This document shows positions 45,611-57,302 of a stretch of 64,000 bases of DNA, piece after piece. The notes beneath the pieces are model-generated. The model saw only the letters and a list, made by a program, of their open reading frames with translations, was not told the DNA's origin and did no database searches. The position numbers and the translations under genes are program-made. The stretch is from Sesamum alatum (Eukaryota > Streptophyta > Magnoliopsida > Lamiales > Pedaliaceae), in contig JACGWO010000001.1 of assembly GCA_034509735.1 (NCBI GenBank), forward strand, positions 35,591,966-35,655,965, in the 5' to 3' direction. The stretch's first letter is position 1; the number at the start of each line of letters is the position of its first letter.

Positions 45611-47843
45611 TGTTGGAATAGGTGACCAGAAAGCCAATAGGTTTGGCAATTTGTAACCTATCCGAAAACTTGATGTGAATGTAATATTATTATGTGATGA
45701 ATAAGATGAGTGTTCGTCACCAATGCTACCTTCTTTGTTACGCTCATCTTACATTTGTTAAACCGGTGTTTTAACTTATATCGCAACAAAGCCCACAGAC
45801 CATGGATAACAACTCGTGCAGTTGGGCCACGCATTGGATGGTGGTCATGAAACCAGCTGATTAAGAGTTGGGTCTGAAACGTTCCAAGTCGAGGACCTCG
45901 AGACAGGGCATCGAGAGTCCTATTGAGACTTGCGTCAAGAGTCGTGTTCATTGGATGAGTGCCGTGTTTCATCGGCAACAGGCGTGGGACGCCTACATGA
46001 TCTTGATGGGTTGGTCGACTGGGGTCGAGCCGACTGGACTAACTCGCGGGGATCATCATATGGAAGCCTTGGAGGCTTGGTCGGTATGATTGGATTTCCC
46101 CGATTCCGATAGTACGGGAGTAATCCTCAGACTTGAGGAATCATTGCAGTCACGTGCACAGGACGGCTGTATCTTGGATCTGACGAGAGGTGATCATTCT
46201 GTAAGATGATCATTATAAGCCTTGTCCAGTGCAGTCAGAATGTGTAGCGAGGACGGTGGATTCCAAGAAGAGGATCCGTCCCCTGTCAGTATGTGACAGA
46301 GGTATCTCCTATGCACTCGGAGACACGTTCATGCTGTTTGAAGCTGTGGCCACAGTGGTTGGTCGAACAGGGAATGGTTCCCTGTGTCGACGCAATGAAT
46401 CATACGTGGTCTCGAGTATTAAGCATAGATGCCTAGTCAAGGATGGGAATCGACGCCCAATTCCATACCCTAGACTAAGGCCGGGAGACGGTAGATGGAA
46501 GGATCGTACCCGTACGGAATCGGCGCCTAAATGTTCACGCCAATTCACCTAGTCTCTAGTGCCATGGACCGTTGCTAGACGGCTACCAATGGTAACGGGC
46601 CCTTGTGGGACACGTGCCCAAGTCTAGCTGAGGGTGAACCTAAAGGGTCACACACAAATCACCGAGGAGGTTGAGAGATTGACTTGGAGTCAATCTCGAA
46701 GGATAAAATAAGTAATTGGATTACTTGTAGGGAAAGTCCATTGGATGGACGGGCCGATATTGTATCGGGCTTTCATTTAATCGATAAATTGGATTTTTCG
46801 ATTAAATATGTAAAGTTGAGACGTTGAGACGTTGGATCTTTTAATTGGATTAAAAGATCAACGGGAATAATTTAAATGGACATTAAATTGGATTTAATAT
46901 TGGGATCGTCGTAATTGGATTACGATAAAACCCGGTCCATTAAATTATACCCGAGAGGAGAAATAATTCCTAATTTGGAATAGGAAGAAGTTGGACTTCT
47001 TCCCTTAATTAAATATGGCCGACATGCTCCCTTGGAGGAAGCAAAATCAGCCATGTTTCATGCAAGGTGGTATGTTGACTTGTCTCTTTTGGAAAGAGAC
47101 AAATCAACTCCAATCAAGCTCTTCCCTTTTGGTATGATTTGATCATACCATAAATTTTGGTAGGCTTGATTGAAGAATTGATGGTGATTGATTGGAATGA
47201 ATCTAGACATCCTTGGATGAACCTAGACACATTCCAATAATCACATTAATTATGTATATATATTAGAATATACAACACCAAGCATAAGTGATTCATTATT
47301 CATCTTTTTCTAGGAAAAAGAGAAGACAAAAATCCTCTCCTCTCTCTCAAAATTTCGTGCTCCCTCCCTCTCTTACACTTGTGTTCTTCACTTGATTTTG
47401 AATCAAGAAGAAGAACAAAGTAAGTTTAAGAGAACACTAATTCATAGTGTTCTTCTCTTAAACCGATTCCTTCCTAAACCCATTCTTTTTCTAGCAAGAA
47501 GAACGTGTGTTTTCTTCCGGTGTGGTGTGGATCACCTTTGGAGAATCCATACGTTTGGATTTCGTGAGCATTCCGGAGAAGGAACAACGCTAGTAGCCGG
47601 GAGCATACGCTAAACAATCAAAGGTAACGGTTTATTACGCTTTGATTGATTTCATTTGTATATCTATGCCCTATGTGTTTAAATATATGTTTTAATATTT
47701 ACACATCCTACATCGAACGCCCGGTTGAGCATCCAAGGGTACACCCCTTGGGATTCGCGTATTTTGAATTTGATTTAAATTTACGCAATTTCTCGCTTTT
47801 CTCGCTTCCGCTCGCGCTCCCGGGCGGATCCGCTTGTCCTTCA
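45611..47843 (+). mobile_element. Complete alpha solo LTR (TSD GTTGG)
   Basis: 2233 bp from TGTTGGAATAGG to CTTGTCCTTCA with perfect GTTGG duplications at 45606-45610 and 47844-47848. This is the cleanest alpha LTR in the window. It carries the palindrome series described in the findings (46675-47466) and a TATA-like TATATATATTAG near 47252. Confidence 0.96.
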
Positions 47844-47848
47844 GTTGG

Positions 47849-48118
47849 GCCATTGCCACTCACTTACTTAAGCAACCCCAACGCGCACAAAAGGACGCCA
47901 CCCATCTCTCACTCTGTGGTAGACATCCCCGAAAATCATCCCGTCTCACAATCGGTTCACTGAAGCATTTTAAAGATCTAGGCAATAAGGCAACACACTC
48001 TGTGCTGCAATCTTGTCTGATCTCGTCTAAAAACGATCTCAACCCACCTTTACCTGGTGTAGACCACACTCTCTCTTCAGGTGCGCACATCTCTCCTTTG
48101 GGAGCCCGGGATTATCCA
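47849..48118. other. Element X interior next to the primer site
   Basis: About 270 bp between the alpha solo LTR duplication and the minus-strand primer site. In minus orientation this is the first interior sequence (leader). No protein motif seen. Confidence 0.4.
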
Positions 48119-48131
48119 GGCTCTGATACCA
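48119..48131 (-). other. Primer binding site of element X
   Basis: GGCTCTGATACCA is the reverse complement of TGGTATCAGAGCC, the initiator-Met-tRNA site of LTR retrotransposons. No alpha/beta/gamma LTR lies next to it, so it belongs to another element. Confidence 0.65.
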
Positions 48132-48618
48132 ACTTTCATGGCGGAATCTTTTGCCTCGCAGTAGAATATATTATGGCATCTCAGGTTACACTCAACCTTT
48201 GACCAGCCTTCGTCCATCTTGAGTCTTAAGGACTTTCCCTCATGTGTCCTCGATATAAGAAATTCGCATTTAACCCAATAAGATAAACCATATTTTACTC
48301 GATATGTTACATACACATCACACAATGGCATGCTTCATCCAAATATTCTATTTAATCCTCAACCACAGCATTTACAAATATAAGAAAAGGATGAAGGTGC
48401 AATTTTATAACAAAACTTAAAATATGAATGCACTGAACGTCTAATGCATACACAATTATGCAATTGGGGCTCCCAACTTAAGATATCATTACTGACCCAC
48501 CTAGTAATACTGATAATCGACTTATGATTCACCCTCCGGCTAGTCACTGTGACTTATATCCTGAAAAATTTGGGGCAAGGAATGAGTTGTTGATTCAACA
48601 AGTATAGCTTATTAGCCT

Positions 48619-48649
<31 letters not shown>

Positions 48650-49110
48650 AAGATCAATTTTATGCAGTGAAATCAACTAACAAATATTTTTTACGCAATT
48701 ACCACAAAAACAGAAAGTAACTAGTACTGCAGTCATGCAAAACCAACATTGAAATCATACCTCAACTGCATCATAATAAATCCCTTCGAGTTGCCTAGAG
48801 CAGACCCTTGAAGTCCCTCATATGCTCCTAAGGGATTTATCATTTAGTGTCTTCCTGCATGGGATGGGCTGGTTGGAACCACCACTGAATGCTTGCCTTA
48901 TAATAGGCTTAAAAATACTTTTCTTTGTTCCAGCAGTAAACATTAAAGTATCCGAGGAGCAAACCTTTTTTGCATCTCCCACATTCGACGTTCAAGTCAC
49001 GTGTCGCTTGAACCGTTGTGTGGCTTACGACTTCTACATCACAACTATAGAGTTTTAGCCCCAACCAATCATCCATCATTGGGGAGTTGCCCTCATGATA
49101 TTCTGAAATT
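48132..49110 (-). repeat. Element X LTR, copy 2 (5' LTR)
   Basis: Runs from beside the primer site to the point where an alpha-like LTR fragment starts. It contains an (AT)n microsatellite at about 48618-48645. Its left part matches about 40405-40490 and its right part 43373-43709. The outer border was probably removed by the later insertion. Confidence 0.5.
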
Positions 49111-49303
49111 TGTTAGAATAGGTGACCAGAAAGCCAATAGGTTTAGCATTTTGTAACCTATTTGACAACTTGATGTAATGTAATATTATGTAGTGAATAA
49201 AATGAGTATTCATTACCATCGGTACTTTCTTTGTTGTTCTAATTTTTCATATGTTAAATGTTTTTTTACATATATCACAACAATGCCCACAGACCACAGT
49301 TAA
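49111..49303 (+). repeat. Alpha-like LTR 5' fragment (+)
   Basis: TGTTAGAATAGGTGACCAG and the next about 190 bases of an alpha-type LTR, ending at CCACAGACCACAGTTAA. It then switches into an oppositely oriented LTR, giving a truncated LTR-LTR junction. Confidence 0.85.
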
Positions 49304-51455
49304 CGTAATTTAAAACTAAATGGCATATAAAACGAAATCCCAAGGGGTGCACCCTTGGGTGCTCAACCGGGTGTTCGATGTAGGATGTGTTAATATAAAA
49401 AACGTACATAAAACACATAGGGCATAGATGAATAGTAATGATCTACTAAAGCGTAATAAACCGTTACTTGTAGATTTTACGTGTGCTCGGGTACTTGCTT
49501 TGTTCCTTCATTGGAATGCTCACAAATCAAAATGTGTGGATTCTCCAAAGGTGATCCACACCACACCGGAAGAAACTCACGTTCTCCTTGCTAGAGGAAA
49601 ATGGGTTTATGAAGGAAACGGCTTAAGAGAAGAACACTATTAATTAATGTTCTCTTAAGCCTACTTTGTTCTTCCTTTTGATTCAAAATCAAGTGAAGAA
49701 CACAAGTAGAAATGGGGAGGAATGGCCGAGAGTTAGAGGGAGAGGAGAGGGCCGAATTTTTGCTTCTTCTATTTCCTTGAAAAAGATCAATTATGATTCA
49801 CATATGCAAGGTGATGTATATACTCCGCTATATACATAGTTAATGTGATTATTGCAATGTGTCTAGGTTCATCCGAGGATGTTTAGATACATTCCAATCA
49901 ATCACCATTAATTCTTCAATCAAGCCTACCAAATTTTATGGTATGATCAAATCATACCAAAAGGGAAGGCCTTGATTGGAGTTTATTTGTCTCTTTCCAA
50001 AAGAGATAAGTCAACAAACCACCTTGCATGAAACATGTCTGATTTTAGCTTTCTCCAAGGGAGCATTTCGGCCATGCTTAATTATGGGAAGAAGTCCAAC
50101 TTCTTCCTATTCTAAAATAGGAATTATTTCTCCTCTCGAGTCAAATTTAACGGACCGGGTTTTTATCGTCATCCAATTATGATGAACCCGACATTAAATC
50201 CAATTTAATGTCCACTTAAATTATTCCCGTTGATCTTTTAATCCAATTAAAAGATCCAATGTCTCAACTTTCCATTTTTAATCAAAAATCCAATTTACCG
50301 ATTAAACGAGGGTCCGATACAATATCGGCCCGTCCATCCAATGGACTATCCTTTAAGTAATCCAATTACTTATTTATCCTTCGAGATTGACTCCAAGTCA
50401 ATCTCTCAACCTCCTCGATGATTTGTGTGTGACCCTTCAGGTTCACCCTTAGCTAGACTTGGGTCCGTGTCCCAGAAGGGCCCGTTACCATGCGTGGCCG
50501 TCTAGCAACGGTCCATGGCACTAGAGACTAGGTGAATTGGCGTGAATATTTAGGCACCGATTCCGTACGGGTACAGTCCTTCCATCTACCATCTCCCGGC
50601 CTTAGTCTAGGGTATGGAATTGAGCGTCGGTTCCCATCCTTGACTAGGCATCTATGCTTATACCCGAGACTACACATGCTTCATTGCGTCAACACAGGAA
50701 ACCATTCCCTGTTCGACCAACCACTGTGCAAACCTTCCGACTACCTCCGAGTGCATAGGAGATACCTCTGTCACATACTGATAGGGGACGGATTCTCTTC
50801 TTGGAATCCATTGTCCTCGCTATACATTCCGACTGCACTCGACAAGGCTTATGATGATTATCTTATAGAATGATCACCTCTCGCCAGATCCATGATACAA
50901 CCGTCCTGTGCACGCAACTGCCATGATTCCTCAAGTTTGAGGACTACTCCCGTACTATCGGAACCGGGGAAATCCAATCATACCGACCAAGCCTCCAAGG
51001 CTTCCATATGATGATCCCCGCGAGTCAGTCCCGTCGGCTCTATCCCAGTCGACCAACCCATCAAGATCGTGTAGGCGTCCCACGCCTGTCGCCGATGAAA
51101 CACGACACTCATCCAATGAACACGACTCTTGATGCAAGTCTCAATAGGACTCGCGATGCCCTGTCTCGATGTCCTCAACTTGGAACGTTTCAGACTCAAC
51201 CCTAAATCAGTTGGTTTCATGACCACCATCCAATGCATGGCCCAACTGCACAAGTTGTTAGCCGTGGTCTGTGGGCTTTGTTGCGATATAAGTAAAACAT
51301 CGTTTTAACAAATGTGAAATGAGCGCAACAAAGTAAGCACCAAAAGTGACGAATACTCATTTTATTCATCACGTAATAATATTACATTTACATTGAGTTG
51401 TATAATAGGTTACAAATTGCCAAACCTATTGGCTTTCTGGTCACCTATTCTTACA
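49304..51455 (-). repeat. 3' LTR of alpha (-), end-truncated
   Basis: Plus-strand reading starts ACGTAATTTAAAAC, i.e. about base 58 of the inverted alpha LTR (compare 57360), and ends CTATTCTTACA before the inverted polypurine tract at 51456. The palindrome series is present in inverted form. Confidence 0.92.
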
Positions 51456-51479
51456 ATCTCCCACTTGACCTAAAGCCAA

Positions 51480-52079
51480 TCACCCATTTACCTCAAACCC
51501 CATCTTATCCAGATGCTGAGTATGGGCAACTTGCGACACGGGCTTAGTAAGTGGATCTGCTATGTTTTCTGCGGAGCTGACTCGGTCCATACGAACGTCG
51601 CCCTTGCTAACCATCTCTCTGAGCAGATGGTAGCGTCTAAGAATATGCTTGGATCGGTGATGAGATCTCAGTTCCTTTGCTTGCACTATTGCCTCGTTGT
51701 TATCGCAGAAGATAACTACTGGCTCAACGATGCTAGGTACTACACCCAACTCTTAGATGTAGCTCTTTATCCAAACCGCCTCCTTAGCAGCTTCTGAAGC
51801 TGCTATGTATTCAGACTCTGTGGTGGAGTCCGCCGTGGTAGCCTGCTCGGAACTCTTCCAAGCAACCATGCCACCATTAAGTCTGAATACATAACCAGAC
51901 TGAGACTTGGCATCATCGTCATCCGACTGGAAGCTAGCAACGCTATAGCCTTCCAGTATTAACTCTCCACCGCCGTAGATCAAGAACATGTCCTTAGTCC
52001 TTTCAGGTACTTCAGGATAGTCTTGACTGCACTCCAGTGTCCCTCCCCGACACACGACTGATATCGACTAGTTACGCTC
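51480..52079 (-). pseudogene. Alpha (-) RNase H
   Basis: Contains TKDMFLIYGGGELILEG, SVASFQSDDDDAKSQSGYVF, ADSTTESEYIAASEAAKEAVW (acidic positions intact, unlike the plus copy), VVIFCDNNEAIVQ and HHRSKHILRRYHLLREM. A stop lies before LGVVPSIVEP (near 51752) and frameshifts near 52010. It ends IADPLTKPVSQVAHTQHLDKM and G just before the LTR. Confidence 0.9.
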
Positions 52080-52899
52080 AAAGCGAAAGCCACATCAGGT
52101 CTAATGCACTGAACAACATACTGTATGCTGCCTACGGCTGAAGCATAGGGATGTCCAACATCCTTTTAAGCTCCTCATCAGTGTTGGGAGACTGCTTCTT
52201 GGACAACTTAATTCCATGCCTCATAGGAAGGAATCCTCGTTTTGAGTTTCCATCTTGAATCTCTTCAAGACTTTCTCAATATACGAGGACTGGGCCATTC
52301 CTAACATCCTTCTAGATCTATCCCTGTAGATCTTGATGCCAAGGATGTAGGATGCCTCGCCCATATCCTTCATGGAGAATTGCGTTGACAACCAAGCTTT
52401 AGTGGTACCCAACATCTTAGCATCATTCCCAATGAGCAAGATGTCATCCACATAAAGCACCAGAAACGCAACTGAGCTCCCATTGATATTCTTGTATACA
52501 CAAGGATTGGACTCGTTCTTGATGAAATCATATCCCCGTATGACTTCATCAAAACGTATGTTCCAGCTTCGGGAAGCTTGTTTGAGGCCATAGATGGACC
52601 TTTGGAGATGGCAGACCTTCTGCTCTTCTCCAACAGTTGTGAAATGTTCTGGCTGATCCATATAGATCTCTTCCTCTACGAAGCCGTTGAGGAAGGCCGT
52701 TTTCACGTCCATCTGCCATATTTCATAGTCATACCATGCTGCTATAGCAAGCAGTATTCGAATGGACTTAGCCATTGCTACGGCGAGTAGGTTTCCTCAA
52801 AGTCGACCCCGGGTCGCTGATGGTAACCTTTCGCCACAAACCTGGTCTTGAAGGTTGTAACCTCCCCGTCAGCTCCAAGCTTACGTTTGTAGACCCATT
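52080..52899 (-). pseudogene. Alpha (-) reverse transcriptase
   Basis: MAKSIRILLAIAAWYDYEIW, DVKTAFLNGFVEEEIYMDQ, YGLKQASRSWNIRFDEVI, catalytic YVDD at 52443-52454, then FSMKDMGEASYILGIKIYRD. A one-base loss just upstream of MAKSIR (TACTCGCCGTAG versus TACTCGCCCGTAG) and another near 52240 (METQNEDS instead of MENSKRG) break the frame. Otherwise a 184-codon core is intact. Confidence 0.92.
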
Positions 52900-54149
52900 T
52901 ACACCCTACGGGTTATACCCCTTTGGGTGGGTCCACTAGGGTCCAAACCTGGTTTGTACCCATCGAGTCCATCTCGGATTTCATGGCCTCAAGTCACTTA
53001 TCCGAATCGATGTCCGACATTGCTTCTCCGTATGTCTTTGGATCATTATCCAATTGACCGGTCAGGCCCAGAAATCCATACCTATCAGGTGCATGGGATA
53101 CTCTGGCCGACCTACGGAGGACTGGAACAATATCAGTGGGAACTACTGGCTCAGATGTCACTGCCGCCTCATGGGGTACCTCACTTGATTCCTCAAGGAG
53201 TACCTCATCGCGTCGACTATCCGATGGAAAATCCTTTTCCAAGAACACTGCGTTTCGCGAGACAAAAACCTTTTGCTCAGAGGGATCATAGAAATAATAC
53301 CCCGCAGTTTCTTTCGGATAGCCGATGAACGTGCATAAACTAGACCTTGAGTCCAGTTTATCTCCCACTAATTGCTTGACATATGCGGGGCAACCCCGCA
53401 CTTTCAAGTATTTGTAGGAGACAGGCTTGCCATGCCATATCTCATATGGCGTCTGGGATACCTTCTTAGATGGCGCTAAGTTCAAAACTTTGGCTGCCGT
53501 CTCAAGGGCGTATCCCCAGAAGGAAAGGGGGAGTTCGATAAAACTCATCATGGATTGGACCATGTCCAACAATGTCCGATTCGTCCTTTCAGACACACCA
53601 TTAAGCTATGGTGTTCCAGGAGGGGTCCACTGAGAGAGAATCCCATTCTCTTTTAGATATTCAGTAAACTCACCACTCAAATGCTCTCCACCTCGGTCCG
53701 ACCGAAGGGCTTTGATCTTTCGACCGGTTTGGTTCTCTACTTCAAGTTTGTATTCCTTAAACCTTCCAAAGGCTTCAGACTTGTACCTCATCAGGTAAAC
53801 ATAACCATATCGTGAGTGGTCATCGGTAAAGGTTATGAAGTACGAGTACCCACCTCTAGCCTGAGTATTTAGTGGGCCACAGACATCCGTATGGATCAAA
53901 TCCAACAAACCACTAGCTAGCGTGCTTCATCCAACAAAGGGTTTCTTAGTCATCTTTCCCTTCAGACAGGATTCGTAGGTCGGTAGGTTGTCCAAATCGT
54001 CTATTTCTAGACTCTTTGTGTCCACCGACCTTCTTATCCTATCTTTAGAGATATGACCTAGCCTCGCATGCCATATCTGTATGTTATTGTGATCATCACG
54101 TTTTTGTTTGTGTTCTACAGTCATAATCCAATTAGACTGTTGAAGTATG
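52900..54149 (-). pseudogene. Alpha (-) integrase region
   Basis: Pre-integrase motif IWHARLGHISKDR, but the first Cys of CESC is Tyr (PTYESCLKGK). A stop after KKPFVG (near 53926) precedes the catalytic core with IHTDVCGPLN and LRSDRGGEH. A gap-like break near 53600 is followed by SERTNRTLLDMVQ. The C-terminal part (LKVRGCPAYVKQL, FIGYPKETAGYYF, SARVSHAPDRYGF) is open to 52994. A further stop (GV*P, near 52917) lies in the linker to RT. Confidence 0.9.
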
Positions 54150-55387
54150 TACAGACCGTTGACCAATGTACCAAGCAGATGAGAAATACCATCTTTAATA
54201 ATGAAAACATCGTTTTTATTGATGGTAAATTCAAATCCCTCCTTATCAAGCACCGGGATGGAAACAATGTTGTTAATCATGCTAGGTACATAGAAACAGT
54301 CGTTCAGTACAATCCTAACATGACTACTAATGGCTAACTCCATTGACCCTACGGCTTCCGCAGCAACAGCCTTGCCATCGCCTAGCCTCAGGATCATCTC
54401 ATCCTTGGTTAGCCTTCTGCTTCTTTGCAGTGCTTGCAAATCATTGCAGATGTGAGCACCACACCCGGTATCCAATACCCATGAAGCAGAATTAGTTATC
54501 ATGTTTACTTCAACCACAAACATACCTGGGTTGGAGAGGAGTTGTGGGCACTCCCTCTTCCAATGCCCCTTCCCTTGGCAATACATGCAGACATCATTTG
54601 CCTTGGACCACTGAGAACCACGGGCCTTCCCTTTCTCTTTGCTCGGTCCCACCGGAGCAACAGGGTTGCCTGGCAGGCGAGCAGGGGCTGCAACCGTCTT
54701 CCCTTTCCCCATCTTCCTCTTCCAGCGTCCGGCCCTCTTGCCATTCGCCTTGGAGGTCGAAGCCTCTCCTATCAATACTGCCGATGCCGACTTGTGGGTC
54801 ATTGCCTCATATTGGACCAGCATGTTGATCAACTCATGAATAGACTTCTCAAGTCCGTTCATGTTGTAGTTTACAACAAACGGGTCATAGGACGGAGGAA
54901 GCGACTGGAGGATCACGTTAATGCACGTGTCATTGTTAAGCCCAACTTTAAGGTCCTCGAGTTTCTCCATTAGGGAGAGCATCTTGACCCCATGACTTTG
55001 TACAGATGATCCTTCAACAAGCTTGGTGCCAAAGAATGCTTTTGTGGCGGCATATCTAATATGCCTATCCGGAACCGCATAAACCTCGTTCATGCAGAGC
55101 ATTATGGCGGAGACGTTGTCCAACCTCTCATACTGCTTTTAGATGTCGTTAGACATTGAGGCCAGTATGATACTGCGTACTTTCCGGTTGTCCTCATGCC
55201 ATTTCTCGAACATCAAACGTTCTTCTGGCGTGGACCCCTCCGGTAAGTCGCTCGGCTGCGGCTCGTCCAAGACGTAGCCTTGGTTCTCAAAACCGAGGAC
55301 AATCCTCAGGTTTTTTAGCCAGTCCGAGTAGTTCGTTCCGTTGAATTTATTAGTCTCAAGTACCATGGTTAATGGATTCTTAGACAT
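54150..55387 (-). pseudogene. Alpha (-) gag-protease, best-preserved copy
   Basis: Starts MSKNPLTMVLETNKFNGTNY at 55387, the natural Gag start by homology with 15441. Residue 83 is a stop (ATC TAA where the relative at 15690 keeps ATCCAG). Downstream it is open through VYAVPDRHIRYAATKAFFG, LINMLVQYEAMTHKSASAVL and the zinc knuckle CMYCQGKGHWKREC (near 54550-54596). The protease motif WVLDTGCGAHICND (near 54440-54486) and FYVPSMINNIVSIPVLDKEG follow. It supplies the about 100 Gag codons missing from the plus-strand alpha copy. Confidence 0.93.
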
Positions 55388-57287
55388 ATCTACATTTATG
55401 AAAATGTAAAGCAGAAATTAGCAGATGATGGTAATATTATTGTTCAAGTTGAAGACTTGGTCTTTTAGTCTTTAACCCTCCCACTATTTATACGAAAGTC
55501 CACCACTCTCAAGCAGAGTTTCGGGAAATCATTTCCTAGTGGGCTCGGGATGCACAAGCGTAATCTCCATGCCCCACTTTTACGATTCACATGAAAAAAA
55601 TCTCATGGGAGATATCCAATATCATTCTCATCCAATGAGATTCCCAAGATATTTTGCCTCACCTATTCGGATGGTTCCGAGGACTCCAAGCGAACCATGT
55701 TACTTAGTGTTGGGCCCGACCCATCAACCAAATCATGCCTCAAACTGTCGCCCCCCACGACTCGTGAGACAGGGAAACACCGAGCGTAGTCTTTTTGTTC
55801 ACAACAATGGTGCAACTTCCCCTAGTCCAAGTGTGCCATGACTCGTGAGACCACACTTGGGTAGTGGTAGCTTCCTCACGACATTGTTGTGGATGGAAGG
55901 CTCGGACAGATCAAAATACCATTTTGATCCAAGTCCATTTTGGGCCTAATATTTAATTTGGTCAAACCAAATGAGAGTTTGTGTACGATCGAGACCTCAT
56001 CACATTATGGTGTTTTAACATGCATAAATATCTAATATTTAAAGCGATAAATAAATACGCTGCATGCAGAAAACATAGCATACCCCTGTTAGGATGATCA
56101 CAAGCCCAACCTATGCGACCCACTGAGCCCGCAGTAAGTCTATGGTCTGTCTAGGGTGGTCCTAAATTATTACAATAATAATATACCCATTGTAATTCCA
56201 ATGGGCCTTGTAATGCTCTTGTTTCACGCCCTGATGCTCCACCTTAGGGTGTCCGACTCCATATGCCTTTTAAAATTAAAACTCACCAATCCTATCTACT
56301 CTCATTACAAATGAAAGTAATACATTGAAATAATAACAAGCCTTAACATCATGAGGCTGAAAATATGGGACATGATAGTCCCAAAACAAGAGGCACGCAG
56401 GCCCCACCCAATAGAAATTAAATGATCATACATTCATCCATACATAAAGTCTAGGGCTCTTGTGATCATCCCATGTTGATTCCATCAACGCACATAACAC
56501 AATGATTCCAAATAATCATGCATTAAACCAATGGATATTCCAAATATCCAAGTGATGTCCAACATCACAAAAGCATAAATGTATAAACAATATGCAAATT
56601 CAAATTTTAAACAATGCATTTAATGCATGTATTACTCCCAAATTAATTAAGAAAATTTAATCTAAGGAATAATCCAATTATTCCAAAATTAAATGTACAA
56701 AATTAATACATTTTCAGAATAATGTGTAGAAAATACATAAAAATTAAATTTTTCAGAAAATATCGAAAAATGGCACAAAACTGCCCAGCGTTATGCCCGC
56801 CGGCCAGCCCCGCGCAAAGGGCAGCACGCGCGACGCATGCCGCGCTGGCCTCAGCCGGCAACGGCTGCGCACAGCCCGCGCGCAGGCACCCGCCTGAGCA
56901 CGGCCGCCCCTGCCAGCACGCACGCTGGCAAGGCCCGCGTGCAAGCGTGAGCCCGCGCTCGCCCGTGCGTGCCCGGCAGCGCGCCTGCCAGCCAGTGACC
57001 GGCCGGCAGGGGCGGCAGCCAACCGCTGCCGCTGCTGTCCAAAAAAATTTTTTTGTTCATGTTTTTTCAACATCATTTTTTCAGCACAAAAACAGTAATA
57101 ATATTCTAAAAATGAGCATGCAATTTTAGATCCAATCTAATAAAATAAGCATGCCAAAAGTCCATCAAATTGAAACAATTGAATCATCATATTATTCATA
57201 CATTTATGTAATCTAACATGCCATTAAAATCATAAAAGCAAGTAGATCATGCCAAGCACATAGATCTATGCCCCTTACATCGAACTT
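55388..57287 (-). other. Alpha (-) leader with GC-rich block
   Basis: 1.9-kb untranslated leader. About 56785-57045 is GC-rich (CCCGCCGGCCAGCCCCGCGC... GGCCGGCAGGGGCGGC), longer than and divergent from the block in the plus copy. The AT-rich remainder contains the conserved pieces GAGGCACGCAGGCCCC and GACCGAGACCTCATC in inverted form. ORFs here are Ala/Arg/Gly-rich artefacts. Confidence 0.75.
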
Positions 57288-57300
57288 GGCTCTGATACCA
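57288..57300 (-). other. Primer binding site, alpha (-)
   Basis: GGCTCTGATACCA, inverted TGGTATCAGAGCC, two bases from the LTR, exactly as in the plus copy. Confidence 0.93.
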
Positions 57301-57302
57301 CT

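Larger units (their letters stand above)
40370..49110 (-). mobile_element. Element X: old non-coding LTR element (-) with nested solo LTRs
   Basis: A minus-strand primer site (48119-48131) is followed rightward by an LTR-like copy. Two separated segments of that copy recur in the same order further left: 48166-48250 with about 40405-40490, and 48784-49108 with 43373-43709 (about 75% similar by eye). This fits a 5' LTR at right, a 3' LTR at left (split by a beta solo LTR) and an interior of about 2.1 kb (split by an alpha solo LTR). The interior (43710-45605, 47849-48118) is C-rich on plus and shows no gag or pol motif, so it would be a non-autonomous LARD/TRIM-like element. Borders are approximate. 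Confidence 0.5.

Noticed and set aside
42866..45625. Many 60-107 codon ORFs across the element X interior
   Set aside because: Short, on both strands, low similarity to anything I recognise; the region is consistent with decayed repeat DNA.
45868..46089. Second recurrent LTR ORF (MGLKRSKSRTSRQG...), also at 18138, 23616, 51008, 59023
   Set aside because: Overlaps open frames on the opposite strand in the same LTR block and covers palindromic, non-coding sequence; no sign of selection on the protein.
46229..46552. Recurrent 80-110 codon ORF (MQSECVARTVDSKK...) present in several alpha LTR copies, e.g. 23974 and 31577
   Set aside because: It recurs only because the LTR is repeated. It differs in length and is broken or frameshifted between copies, has no known motif and lies upstream of the LTR TATA region.
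46675..47466. Whether the palindrome series could be a CRISPR array or tandem repeat
   Set aside because: Repeat units are not identical, spacing is irregular and the genome is plant nuclear. Only the centre triplet is shared.
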